From contig NZ_CP035417.1 in assembly GCF_004123675.1 (NCBI RefSeq), forward strand, positions 2,595,501-2,659,500: 64,000 bases of DNA. The letters are read 5' to 3'. Position numbers and translations under genes: made by a program. The stretch is from Leisingera sp. NJS204 (GTDB lineage: Bacteria; Pseudomonadota; Alphaproteobacteria; Rhodobacterales; Rhodobacteraceae). Below, piece by piece: positions 26,468 to 35,155 of this stretch. The stretch's first letter is position 1. Every line of letters starts with the position of its first letter. The notes under the pieces were generated by a model, which was given only the letters and a program-made list of their open reading frames with translations, ran no database searches and had not been told where the DNA came from.

Positions 26468-27634
26468 TCAGGCCGCAGGCATTCTTCGTTCCACCAGCTC
26501 GGCAAACCAGCTGCATCCCAGCGGGATCGCCTCGTCGTCAAAGACATAGGCCGGGTGGTGGCACATCTGGGTGTCGCCGTTGCCGAGGAAGATATAGGCA
26601 CCGGGGCGCTGCTCCAGCATGTAAGAGAAATCCTCGGATGGCATAATCGGCGGGGTCTCAGTGTCGACCTTGGCAGAGACCGCCTGCGCTGCCTCCACCG
26701 CATGGACGGTGCCGTTTTCATCATTGATTGTAACGGGGTAGCCTGGAACCCACTCGACCTCGGCTGTGGCGCCAAAGGCCGCCGCCGTGCTTTCGGCAAC
26801 CCGGCGCACCCAATCCCCGGCCTGGGTGCGGCACTCCGGATCCAGGGTTCGGACGGTGCCTTGCAGCTTGGCGGTATGGGCAATCACGTTCGAAGCCGTG
26901 CTGTCGGTCTCAAACGTGCCGACGGTCAGCACCACCCGCTTTACCGGGTCGACGTTGCGCGAGACGATCGAATGCAGCGAGACCACGATCTGCGAGGCCG
27001 CAAGCGTCGTATCAATCGCCTCATGCGGGGCGGCGGCATGGCCGCCCTTGCCGGTGACGGTGATGACAAATTCATCCGAAGACGCCATCAGCGGGCCGGG
27101 GCGGATGGCAAATTCACCCACTGGCAGGCCGGGCATATTGTGCAGGCCATAGACCTCCTGGATGCCCCAGCGGTCCATCAGCCCGTCGTCGCACATCGCC
27201 TTGCCGCCTGCGCCGCCTTCTTCTGCGGGCTGAAATATCAGAACTGCCTTGCCGTCAAAATTCCGTGTCTCTGCAAGATACTTAGCCGCCCCCAGCAGGA
27301 TCGAGGTGTGGCCGTCATGGCCGCAGGCGTGCATCACGCCGGGCGTCTTGGAGGCGTAGCCCACCCCCGAGGCTTCAGGGATTGGCAGCGCGTCCATATC
27401 AGCGCGCAGGCCGATAGCGCGGCCCGACGTATTGGTCCTGCCCTCGATCACCGCCACCACCCCGGTCTTACCCACGCCGGTGGTGATATCGGTGACGCCG
27501 AACTCCTTGAGCCGCTCCACCACAAAGGCGGCAGTCTCGTGCACCTCGTACATCAGTTCGGGGTTCTCGTGCAGGTGATGGCGCCAAGCGGTGATCTCCT
27601 GGTGCATCTCGGCAAAACGGTTCTTGGCCGGCAT
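26468..27634 (-). CDS. M20-family amidohydrolase, copy 2
   Basis: A 388-aa paralogue of the downstream amidohydrolase. It has the same zinc-site blocks (GLRADMDALPI, MHACGHDGHTSILLGAA, FQPAEEGGAGGKAM, MPSEDFSYML). It differs in the substrate/lid region, e.g. GPLMASSDEFVITVTGKGGHAAAPHEAIDTT against SFFAATDQFDVTF in copy 1. ATG at 27634 follows a GGGGAGGGG site. Only 34 bases separate the two copies, so they are co-transcribed. Different specificity towards blocked amino acids is an inference. Confidence 0.9.
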   Translation of the reverse strand: MPAKNRFAEMHQEITAWRHHLHENPELMYEVHETAAFVVERLKEFGVTDITTGVGKTGVVAVIEGRTNTSGRAIGLRADMDALPIPEASGVGYASKTPGVMHACGHDGHTSILLGAAKYLAETRNFDGKAVLIFQPAEEGGAGGKAMCDDGLMDRWGIQEVYGLHNMPGLPVGEFAIRPGPLMASSDEFVITVTGKGGHAAAPHEAIDTTLAASQIVVSLHSIVSRNVDPVKRVVLTVGTFETDSTASNVIAHTAKLQGTVRTLDPECRTQAGDWVRRVAESTAAAFGATAEVEWVPGYPVTINDENGTVHAVEAAQAVSAKVDTETPPIMPSEDFSYMLEQRPGAYIFLGNGDTQMCHHPAYVFDDEAIPLGCSWFAELVERRMPAA

Positions 27635-27815
27635 ATTCCCCTCCCCTTTTTGTTTCAGGTTCCGTTGCGGCAGACTGTCCGCGAAAAAACTTAGCTTCGC
27701 AAGTATCCGGTCCCGCCGGGACGCGGCGGAACCCGCCAGGGCGGAGGCGGCATCCGCGCTCCCCCTGCAGCATCTGTACACCTTCAGCACCAATCCGAGC
27801 ATGAAACGCCCGGAT

Positions 27816-28997
27816 TCAAGGCAGCGGAAAGTTCCCGCTCAGCTTCTCCACCAGCTTGCGCATGAAGTCGTGACCCGCATTGAATTGGGCGATTGTGATA
27901 AATTCGTTGGGCTGATGCGCCTGCGCGATGTCGCCAGGACCGCAGATCACTGCGGAATAACCCGCCTGCTGAAACTGGCCCGCTTCAGTACCGTAGCTGA
28001 CCACATGGGAGCCGTTGTCGCCGGTCACCCGGCGCACCAGCGCCTCTGCCTCGCCGTTTTGTTCCGGAACCAGTCCGGGCACGTCGAAATGCTTGGACAC
28101 GTCAATGCGGGCGTCCGGGTGGATCATCTGCATCTCCGCTTCTATTTCGCGCACCTTGGCGAGATAGGCGGCTTCCCAATCACTGGCGCTCTCCCCCGGC
28201 ACCACCCGGAAATCCATCATGAACCGGCAGTCCTTGGCGGTGATGTTGTGGGCGGTGCCGCCCTCGATCATGCCGACGTGGCAGGTCGTCCAAGGCGGGG
28301 AGAACATCGCCTGCACCTCGCCCGGCTCCTTGGCCATATTCTCAGCGTTCTTCAGGTTGGCCCAGTCGATCAGCCGGGCGCCCTGCATAATAGCGCTGAC
28401 ACCGGTGTGCATCAGCGACGAATGCACTTCGAACCCGACCAAATGAGTGTCATAGCCGGTGCCGCCCTTGTGGCCGGTGACGGCCTGCATCATCGACGGT
28501 TCGCCGACAATCACCGCCGCCCCCTTGGGCAGAACAGGCTGCATCGCGGCGATCATAGGCGGAGCGCCGGTGCAGCCGATCTCTTCGTCGAAACTCAGTG
28601 CCAGTTGCAGCGGTCGCTTAACGCCTTGGGTCTGCGCCTCCACCAGCGCCCAGATCGCCAGCGCGTCATAGCCCTTCATATCGCAGGTGCCGCGGCCGAA
28701 GTACTTGCCGTCTTTCTCGACCACTGTGAAAGGATCCGTGTCCCAGGGCTGGCCGTCCACAGGCACCACATCGGTGTGGCCCGAGAGCACCACGGCACCC
28801 TCCTCCCAAGGACCAACATGGGCAAAGACGGCGGCCTTGTGCGATTGCTGCGGATCCGTCCAGCGGTGGCTTTCGATACCGTGCAAGGACAGGTATTCCT
28901 GCACCCAATCCACCAGCGGCAGGTTGGTGTCGCGGCTCACGGTCGGGAAGGAGACCAGCGCTTGCATGATCTCCAAAGGCGTCAATCTGGCGGCCAT
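27816..28997 (-). CDS. argE: ArgE-type N-acetylornithine deacetylase (M20/ArgE-DapE family)
   Basis: A 393-aa zinc deacylase. VLSGHTDVVPVDGQPWDTDPF has the first metal His and bridging Asp; GRGTCDMKGYDALAIWAL and LSFDEEIGCTGA follow; the C-terminal GPGDIAQAHQPNEFI has the last metal His. These match proteobacterial ArgE closely. However, it lies two bases after an ABC-transporter ATPase gene and upstream of two amidohydrolases, so here it may serve catabolism of imported N-acyl amino acids rather than arginine synthesis. Confidence 0.85.
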   Translation of the reverse strand: MAARLTPLEIMQALVSFPTVSRDTNLPLVDWVQEYLSLHGIESHRWTDPQQSHKAAVFAHVGPWEEGAVVLSGHTDVVPVDGQPWDTDPFTVVEKDGKYFGRGTCDMKGYDALAIWALVEAQTQGVKRPLQLALSFDEEIGCTGAPPMIAAMQPVLPKGAAVIVGEPSMMQAVTGHKGGTGYDTHLVGFEVHSSLMHTGVSAIMQGARLIDWANLKNAENMAKEPGEVQAMFSPPWTTCHVGMIEGGTAHNITAKDCRFMMDFRVVPGESASDWEAAYLAKVREIEAEMQMIHPDARIDVSKHFDVPGLVPEQNGEAEALVRRVTGDNGSHVVSYGTEAGQFQQAGYSAVICGPGDIAQAHQPNEFITIAQFNAGHDFMRKLVEKLSGNFPLP

Positions 28998-28999
28998 GA

Positions 29000-30820
29000 T
29001 CAGTAGCCGCTGTCTGTGGTCAGCACGAAATGGCCGGGTTCCAGCTCCAGGTACTCCGACGGTTCCGGCTCATACCCCACTTCGTGGATCGGCGAGGGGA
29101 TCGGTTTGAAGTTCAGCTCTTTCTCCGATTTGCGCTGGCGCGGGTCGGCGATCGGCACAGCTTTCATCAGCGCCTGGGTGTAGGCGTGCAGCGGGTTTTC
29201 AAACACACGTTCGCGCGGACCGAGCTCAACGATGCGGCCCAGATACATGACGCCGACCTGATGGCTGACGCGTTCCACCACTGCCATGTCGTGGCTGATG
29301 AACAGGAACGACAGGCCCAGTTCCGCCTGCAGCTCCATCATCAGGTTCAGCACCTGCGCCTGCACCGACACGTCAAGCGCCGAGACCGCCTCGTCCGCGA
29401 CAATGAGCTTGGGGTTCAGGGCCAGGGCGCGGGCGATGGCGATCCGCTGGCGCTGGCCGCCGGACATCTCATGCGGGTAGCGGCGCATGAAGCTGCGCGG
29501 CAAATGCACCCGGTCAAACAGGCCTGCGACCCGGTCGTGCAGTTCCGAGCCGGAGGCCAGCCCATAGTTGCGCAAGGGTTCCGCCACCTGATCCACCAGC
29601 TGCATTTGCGGATTCAGGGACGCAAAGGGATCCTGAAAGATCATCTGCATGTCCTGGCGCGCCTTGTGCATCTGGGAGGCGTTGAAACCCAGCACATCGC
29701 GGCCCTCAAACTCCACTTTGCCTGAATCAGGCTCCACCAGCCGCAGGATCGAGCGGCCGGCCGAGGATTTGCCGCAGCCGGATTCCCCAACCAGCGACAG
29801 GGTCTGGCCCTTGAACACCTTGAAAGAGACATCTTCTACTGCGTGGACATTAGAAATCGTGCGGCGAAACAGCCCGCCTTTGACCGGGAAACGGGTTGTA
29901 AGGTTCTGCACGTCCAGCAGCACCTCCTCCGTGCCCTTGATCGGTTCGATCTTCTGGCCTTCGACCCCCAGCAGCTTCATCGGCTCGGGGTATTTCTTGC
30001 CGCGCATCTCGCCGAGTTTTGGAACTGCGGCCAGCAGCGCCTTGGTGTAGTCGTGCTTGGGATTCTCAAAAATCTCCTCGACAGAGCCTTCCTCAACCTT
30101 GTTGCCGCGGAACATGACGACAACGCGGTCGGCCATCTGCGCCACAACGGCCATGTCGTGGGTGATGAACATCACTGCGGTGCCGGTCTCGCGTTTCAGG
30201 CGGTCCATCAGCGCCAGGATCTCGGCCTGGATAGTCACATCCAGCGCTGTTGTGGGTTCGTCGGCGATCAAAAGCCGCGGCTCGCAGGCCATGGCCATGG
30301 CAATCACCACCCGCTGACGCATGCCGCCGGACAATTCATGCGGGTATTGTTTCAGGCGCCGCTCCGGCTCGGGGATGCGGACCTGGCTCAGCAGTTCCAG
30401 CGCGCGTTCCTCGGCCTGGGACTTGGACATGTTCTTGTGGATGCGCAGACCCTCGGTCAGCTGGCGGCCCACCGTGAACACCGGGTTCAGCGCGGTCATC
30501 GGCTCCTGGAAGATCATGCCGATCTCGTTGCCTCGGATCTGCTTCATCATCTCCTGTTCGGTGCTGGCCAGATTGGTCTCGCCGCCCTCACGCCGGTTGA
30601 ACAACAGCTCGCCGCCCGCGATCTCTCCACCGCCGAACTCCACCAGCCGCATCAGCGACAGCGAAGAGACCGATTTGCCCGACCCGGATTCGCCCACGAT
30701 GCAAACGGTTTCGCCCGGGCTGACATCAAAGGAGACATCCTCAACGCCGGTGACAGGGCCGTCCTTGGTCTGAAACTCCACCCGCAGATTTCTTATGGAC
30801 GCAATGGTGTTGTCCAGCAT
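29000..30820 (-). CDS. Fused dipeptide/oligopeptide ABC-transporter ATPase (DppD-DppF in one chain)
   Basis: A 606-aa protein with two complete ABC ATPase domains, as in GsiA. The first has Walker A GESGSGKS at 43-50, signature LSGGMRQR near 163 and Walker B LLIADEPT. The second has Walker A GESGCGKS near 345, signature MSGGQRQR and LIVADEAV. The oligopeptide/dipeptide C-terminal extension is seen after each (e.g. NPLHAYTQALMKAVP). It is divergent from the binding-protein and permease genes and begins the operon with argE and the two amidohydrolases. Confidence 0.93.
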   Translation of the reverse strand: MLDNTIASIRNLRVEFQTKDGPVTGVEDVSFDVSPGETVCIVGESGSGKSVSSLSLMRLVEFGGGEIAGGELLFNRREGGETNLASTEQEMMKQIRGNEIGMIFQEPMTALNPVFTVGRQLTEGLRIHKNMSKSQAEERALELLSQVRIPEPERRLKQYPHELSGGMRQRVVIAMAMACEPRLLIADEPTTALDVTIQAEILALMDRLKRETGTAVMFITHDMAVVAQMADRVVVMFRGNKVEEGSVEEIFENPKHDYTKALLAAVPKLGEMRGKKYPEPMKLLGVEGQKIEPIKGTEEVLLDVQNLTTRFPVKGGLFRRTISNVHAVEDVSFKVFKGQTLSLVGESGCGKSSAGRSILRLVEPDSGKVEFEGRDVLGFNASQMHKARQDMQMIFQDPFASLNPQMQLVDQVAEPLRNYGLASGSELHDRVAGLFDRVHLPRSFMRRYPHEMSGGQRQRIAIARALALNPKLIVADEAVSALDVSVQAQVLNLMMELQAELGLSFLFISHDMAVVERVSHQVGVMYLGRIVELGPRERVFENPLHAYTQALMKAVPIADPRQRKSEKELNFKPIPSPIHEVGYEPEPSEYLELEPGHFVLTTDSGY

Positions 30821-31162
30821 GACGGCTCCCCTGCCTTATTATTGCCAAGCCTGCCGGGAACGGAGGCCTCAGCTTTCAGAGTAAACTCTACTTTGCACAA
30901 AAATGCTCATGCAAATAATGCATAGGGTGATCGAAATTGGAATTTGCAATTTCCGGTGAACTGGTCTTCGATACCACCAGTGGCTGCCTGCAATGCGCCC
31001 CGCGCCGGTCTGCCCGGCAAAATGTTAAGACTGCTTAGTTTCTTCGTTTTTTGGCTGCCTGCAGGCGCGAATGCTACATTTCCGCAGTGATGCGGCAATC
31101 GTCCGGGCCAAAGAGTCCGGCCAACAAATAAGACACGAAACGTGTCCGACAAGGAGAGTGTG
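30821..31162. promoter_or_regulatory. Divergent control region of the ABC/amidohydrolase locus
   Basis: 342 bases without a gene. It holds a 12-bp direct repeat TGGCTGCCTGCA (30981-30992 and 31052-31063). Just before the binding-protein ribosome-binding site lies the dyad GACACG-AAA-CGTGTC (31132-31146), which could be an operator or a leader hairpin. The region must contain both divergent promoters, but I could not fix convincing -35/-10 pairs. Confidence 0.5.
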
Positions 31163-32866
31163 ATGAAACTCAAATCCCTATTGATGGGGGCTGTTGCCAC
31201 TGCCTCCCTCGCGCCGGCGGCCTTTGCCGAACGCGGGTCAGACGGCCAGGTCAACATCATTTATTGGCAGGCGCCGTCGATCCTGAACCCGTATCTGTCA
31301 AGCGGCACCAAGGACATCCAGTCCTCGTCGCTGGTGATTGAACCGCTGGCGCGCTACGACCCGCAGGGCAACATGGTTCCCTATCTGGCCGCAGAAATTC
31401 CAACTGTGGACAATGGCGGGGTCAGCGAGGATCTGACCTCTGTAACCTGGAAAATCGCGCCCGGCATGAAGTGGTCCGATGGCAGCGGTGTCACTGCGCA
31501 TGACGTCAAGTTCACCGCAGACTACTGCATGCATCCCGAGGGCGGCTGCGCCCAGCTGACCAAATATGAAGGTGTCACAAATGTCGAAGCGCTGGATGAT
31601 CTGACCGTCAAGGTCACCTTCGACAAGCCGACCCCCTTCCCCTACGGCCCGTTTGTGGGCGGCGAAGGCCCGATCCTGCAAAAGGCGCAGTTTGAAAACT
31701 GCACCGGTGCCCGGGCGCCGGAATGCACCGATGCCAACTTTGGCCCGATCGGCACCGGCCCGTTTGTGGTCGATGAGTTCAAGCCGAACGACGTGATCAC
31801 CATGTCGGCCAACCAAAACTACCGCGACCCGGCCAAGCCGGCCTTTGCCAAGGTTCTGTTCAAAGGCGGCGGTGACGCAACCGCTGCGGGGCGTGCGGTA
31901 ATGGAAACCGGCGAGTTCGACTATGCCTGGAACCTGCAACTGGCGCCGGAAGTGATCGCCCAGATGGAAGCGGGCGGTAAAGGCACACCGGTTGCGGGCT
32001 TCGGTTCGCTGGTGGAACGCATCATGCTGAACCAGACCGATCCGTCATCAAGCCTGCCCGAGGGCGAGCGCGCGACTGCCAAGCATCCGCATCCGTTCCT
32101 GAAGGACCCGGCTGTCTATAAGGCGATGTCGATGGCTATCGACCGTCCGCTGCTGGTGGAAATCGGCTATGGCAAAGCAGGCGCAGTCAGCTGCAACTGG
32201 GTGCCCGCACCTGCGGCCTTTGCCTCCGACACCTTTGACTGCTCCACTCAGGACATCGAAGGCGCCAAGGCGATGCTGGAGGAAGCCGGCTACAAGGACA
32301 CCAATGGCGACGGCGTGCGGGAAACCCCTGACGGCAAGCCGATGAAAATCCTGTATCAGACCTCGACCAACGCTGTGCGTCAGGACTTCCAGGCGCTGAT
32401 CAAGGAATGGTGGAGCCAGATCGGCATCGAATCCGAGCTGCGCAACATCAACGCTTCGGTGTTCTTCGGCGGCGACCCGGGTTCGCCCGACACTTTCCAG
32501 AAGTTCTATGCCGACGTCGAAATGTACGCCAACAACTTTGACGGCACCGACCCGCAGGCCTACCTGGGCAACGGTCTGTGCGATCAGGCTCCGCGTCCGG
32601 ACACGCAGTGGCAGGGCCAGAACATCTCGCGCTTCTGCAACGAGGAGTTCGACCAGCTGCACGCCGAGCTGAGCAAGACAGCCGGTCTGGAAGCGCGTGC
32701 CGAGATCGGCCGCCGCCTGAACGACATTATGGTTGAAAACGGCGGCATGATCCCGCTGGTGCACCGCGGCCGCTTGTCGGCGCATTCCAATACCCTGGGC
32801 GGTGTGAACCTGAACGTCTGGGACAGCGAGCTGTGGAACGCAGCTGACTGGTACCGCATCAAGTAA
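31163..32866 (+). CDS. Family 5 (DppA/OppA-type) periplasmic solute-binding protein
   Basis: A 567-aa periplasmic receptor that delivers peptides or related ligands to the permeases encoded downstream. Signal peptide MKLKSLLMGAVATASLAPAAFA (cleavage before ER). Family-5 features are WQAPSILNPYLSSG, LVIEPLARYDPQGNMVPYLA, WKIAPGMKWSDGSGVTAHDVKFT and GTGPFVVDEFKPNDVITM. The ATG at 31163 is selected for its AAGGAGAG site; a longer in-frame start would bury the signal peptide. Ligand is unknown; the linked amidohydrolases suggest N-blocked amino acids or small peptides. Confidence 0.93.
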   Translation: MKLKSLLMGAVATASLAPAAFAERGSDGQVNIIYWQAPSILNPYLSSGTKDIQSSSLVIEPLARYDPQGNMVPYLAAEIPTVDNGGVSEDLTSVTWKIAPGMKWSDGSGVTAHDVKFTADYCMHPEGGCAQLTKYEGVTNVEALDDLTVKVTFDKPTPFPYGPFVGGEGPILQKAQFENCTGARAPECTDANFGPIGTGPFVVDEFKPNDVITMSANQNYRDPAKPAFAKVLFKGGGDATAAGRAVMETGEFDYAWNLQLAPEVIAQMEAGGKGTPVAGFGSLVERIMLNQTDPSSSLPEGERATAKHPHPFLKDPAVYKAMSMAIDRPLLVEIGYGKAGAVSCNWVPAPAAFASDTFDCSTQDIEGAKAMLEEAGYKDTNGDGVRETPDGKPMKILYQTSTNAVRQDFQALIKEWWSQIGIESELRNINASVFFGGDPGSPDTFQKFYADVEMYANNFDGTDPQAYLGNGLCDQAPRPDTQWQGQNISRFCNEEFDQLHAELSKTAGLEARAEIGRRLNDIMVENGGMIPLVHRGRLSAHSNTLGGVNLNVWDSELWNAADWYRIK

Positions 32867-32883
32867 GCCCGGCTTGCTTTTCC

Positions 32884-32909
32884 GGGGCCCCGGCACATGC
32901 CGGGGCCCC
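32884..32909 (+). terminator. Strong hairpin between binding protein and permease genes
   Basis: GGGGCCCCGGCA (32884-32895) and TGCCGGGGCCCC (32898-32909) are a perfect 12-bp inverted repeat with a two-base centre, 17 bases after the binding-protein stop. No T-run follows, so it is more likely an mRNA-stabilising or attenuating element that lets the receptor be made in excess over the membrane components. Confidence 0.65.
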
Positions 32910-33012
32910 TTGCCATCCGGAAGGGCAGCGCCGCAGTCCCCCGCATGGCCTGGACGCGGGGCCTCTCTCCGCATGTTCCGAATTCAATACAAGTTGCAAA
33001 GGCGCTTAGCAG

Positions 33013-34020
33013 ATGCTGACCTTTACAATCCGGCGGCTGATCCTGGCAGTTCCGACACTGCTGTTCATCAGCCTCGTGATCTTCCTGCTGCTGGAGCTCG
33101 CCCCCGGCGATCCAATGGCGCAGGTTCCCCTGACCGTCCCCGCTGAAGTCAAAGAAAAGATGCGCCTGGCCCTGGGCCTGGGCGAGCCGATGCATATCCG
33201 GTTCTGGAAATGGCTGGTGCAGTTCTTTTGGATCGAACCGCAGGTGCTGATCGACAACATCTTCGGCACCGGCCTGGCTGACGGCAAGCTCAGGGTGATT
33301 TCCTGGCAGACCCGCTCGCCAGTGATGGATATCGTGGTGCAGCGGATGCCGCAGACCCTGTGGGTGGTCGGCACCGCCTATGTGGTCGCCATCCTGATCG
33401 CGCTGCCGATCGGCATCTATTCCGCCTACCGTCAATACAGCTGGTTCGACCAGCTGGGCACATTCGTGTCGATGGTCGGCTTCTCGGTGCCGCCGTTCTT
33501 CTCCGGTGTGCTGGTGATCGTGATCTTTTCAGTGCAGCTTGGCTGGTTCCCGTCGATCTATGACACCACCCATGTGGTCGACAGCTGGGACAGCTTTGTC
33601 TACCAGCTGAAGCAGATGATCATGCCGGTGATGGTGCTGGCGCTGCAGATCACCGCACAGCTCAGCCGCTTTATGCGCGCCTCGATGCTGGACAACCTGA
33701 ACCAGGATTATGTGCGTACCGCGCGGGCCAAGGGTCTCAGCGAATATGTCGTGGTAATGGTGCATGTTCTGCGCAATTCGATGATCCCGGTGGTCACCGT
33801 GATTGCGCTGGGGATTCCGGCGATCTTTGGTGGCGCCATCATCACCGAGCAGGTGTTCAAGGTGAATGGCATCGGCCAGCTGCTGATCGGCGCCATTCAG
33901 GCCAACGACCTGCCCATGGTGCAGACGCTGACCTTTATCTTTGCGGTGCTGATCGTGCTGTTCAATCTGATAGCCGACGTGCTGTACGGCATTCTTGACC
34001 CGAGGATCCGCTATGACTGA
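33013..34020 (+). CDS. Peptide ABC-transporter permease, DppB type
   Basis: A 335-aa inner-membrane subunit with six predicted transmembrane helices. N-terminal MLTFTIRRLILAVPTLLFISLVIFLLLELAPGDP is characteristic of DppB/OppB. The EAA loop for ATPase contact is near TARAKGLSEYVVVMVHVLRNSMIPVVTVI. It ends with the family tail YGILDPRIRYD. The stop overlaps the DppC-type start (ATGACTGA, eight bases). Confidence 0.95.
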   Translation: MLTFTIRRLILAVPTLLFISLVIFLLLELAPGDPMAQVPLTVPAEVKEKMRLALGLGEPMHIRFWKWLVQFFWIEPQVLIDNIFGTGLADGKLRVISWQTRSPVMDIVVQRMPQTLWVVGTAYVVAILIALPIGIYSAYRQYSWFDQLGTFVSMVGFSVPPFFSGVLVIVIFSVQLGWFPSIYDTTHVVDSWDSFVYQLKQMIMPVMVLALQITAQLSRFMRASMLDNLNQDYVRTARAKGLSEYVVVMVHVLRNSMIPVVTVIALGIPAIFGGAIITEQVFKVNGIGQLLIGAIQANDLPMVQTLTFIFAVLIVLFNLIADVLYGILDPRIRYD

Positions 34021-34924
34021 GTTGAGCAATCCGCAACCTGCGAAACCGCCGCGCAGCCAGTGGCTGGACGTGTGGGACCAGTTCAAATCCCACCGTGGTG
34101 CGCTGATGGGCGGAGCCTTGTTCCTGTTCATCATCCTGGCGGTCTATCTCGGCCCCTACCTGTGGGACCTTGAGGCCACCAAGATCGACATCCGCGCCCG
34201 TAACCAGGGCCCCACTTGGGCGCATCCCTTTGGCACCGATCAGCTGGGCCGCGACATGCTGGCCCGGATGATGGCGGGTGGCGCCACCTCGGTTTCCGTC
34301 GGTCTGACCGCGATGCTGCTGGCGCTGTTCCTGGGGTCATTCATCGGGGTTATGGCCGGTTTTTTCAAGAAGCTGGATGGGCCGCTGATGCGCCTCACCG
34401 ACCTGTTCCTGGCGCTGCCGCTATTGCCGCTGCTGCTGGTCATGATGCTGCTGTTCCGCGAACCGCTGAATGCGGCCTTTGGGCCGGAACAGGGGATTTT
34501 CATCCTGATCGTGGTCTCCATCGGGGTGACCAGCTGGATGCCAACCGCACGGATCGTGCGCGGCGATGTGCTGGCCCTGAAGGAGCGCGAGTTTGTGATG
34601 GCGGCGCGATCCATCGGCACCACCAACAGCGGGCTGATCACCCGGCATATCCTGCCCAACGTGCTGTCGCCCATCATGGTCTCGGCCACGCTGGGGATTG
34701 CCACTGCGATCATCACCGAATCGTCGCTCTCCTTCCTCGGCCTCGGCTTCCCGCCGGACTTCCCGACCTGGGGGCGGTTGCTGTTTGATGCCACCGATTA
34801 CCTGCAGCAACACCCCGAGCGGGTGTTCTGGCCCGGCATGGCGATCTCCTTGACGGTGCTGAGCGTGAACTACCTCGGCGACGGGTTGCGCGATGCGCTG
34901 GACCCGCGGATCCGCGGGCGCTGA
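34013..34924 (+). CDS. Peptide ABC-transporter permease, DppC type
   Basis: A 303-aa permease pairing with the DppB-type subunit. After a short cytoplasmic N-terminus and first helix come HPFGTDQLGRDMLARMMAGGATSVSVGL, the DppC/OppC hallmark, and the EAA loop EREFVMAARSIGTTNSGLITRHILPNVLSPIMV. The tail is YLGDGLRDALDPRIRGR. The ATG at 34013 follows a GAGGAT site inside the end of dppB. A strong terminator 40 bases downstream ends the operon. Confidence 0.95.
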   Translation: MTELSNPQPAKPPRSQWLDVWDQFKSHRGALMGGALFLFIILAVYLGPYLWDLEATKIDIRARNQGPTWAHPFGTDQLGRDMLARMMAGGATSVSVGLTAMLLALFLGSFIGVMAGFFKKLDGPLMRLTDLFLALPLLPLLLVMMLLFREPLNAAFGPEQGIFILIVVSIGVTSWMPTARIVRGDVLALKEREFVMAARSIGTTNSGLITRHILPNVLSPIMVSATLGIATAIITESSLSFLGLGFPPDFPTWGRLLFDATDYLQQHPERVFWPGMAISLTVLSVNYLGDGLRDALDPRIRGR

Positions 34925-34963
34925 GGCGCAACACACGCATACATTCAAATAAAAACATACCTT

Positions 34964-34997
34964 CTGGCCGCTTTCCCCAAAGCGGCCAGTTTGTTTT
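34964..34997 (+). terminator. Rho-independent terminator of the ABC-transporter operon
   Basis: CTGGCCGCTTT (34964-34974) and AAAGCGGCCAG (34979-34989) form a perfect 11-bp stem with a CCCC loop, followed by TTTGTTTT. This is a textbook intrinsic terminator 40 bases after the permease stop. Confidence 0.9.
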
Positions 34998-35155
34998 GCT
35001 GGCCGCGGTTTCTTGAAATCCGATTTTCCCCCGAACCGCATAAATTGGGAAAAGCGTCCCGACCTGACACCGCGAGCATGCCCAGCACCGCTTGCCTATG
35101 CAGTGAATACCCGCCATTTCGGGAAAACGTTCCGAATCCACAGCAGGAGAGCGCA

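Noticed and set aside
27816-28997. Assigning argE firmly to arginine biosynthesis
   Set aside because: Sequence fits ArgE, but the gene is inside a transporter/amidohydrolase operon with no arg genes nearby, so the pathway is left open.
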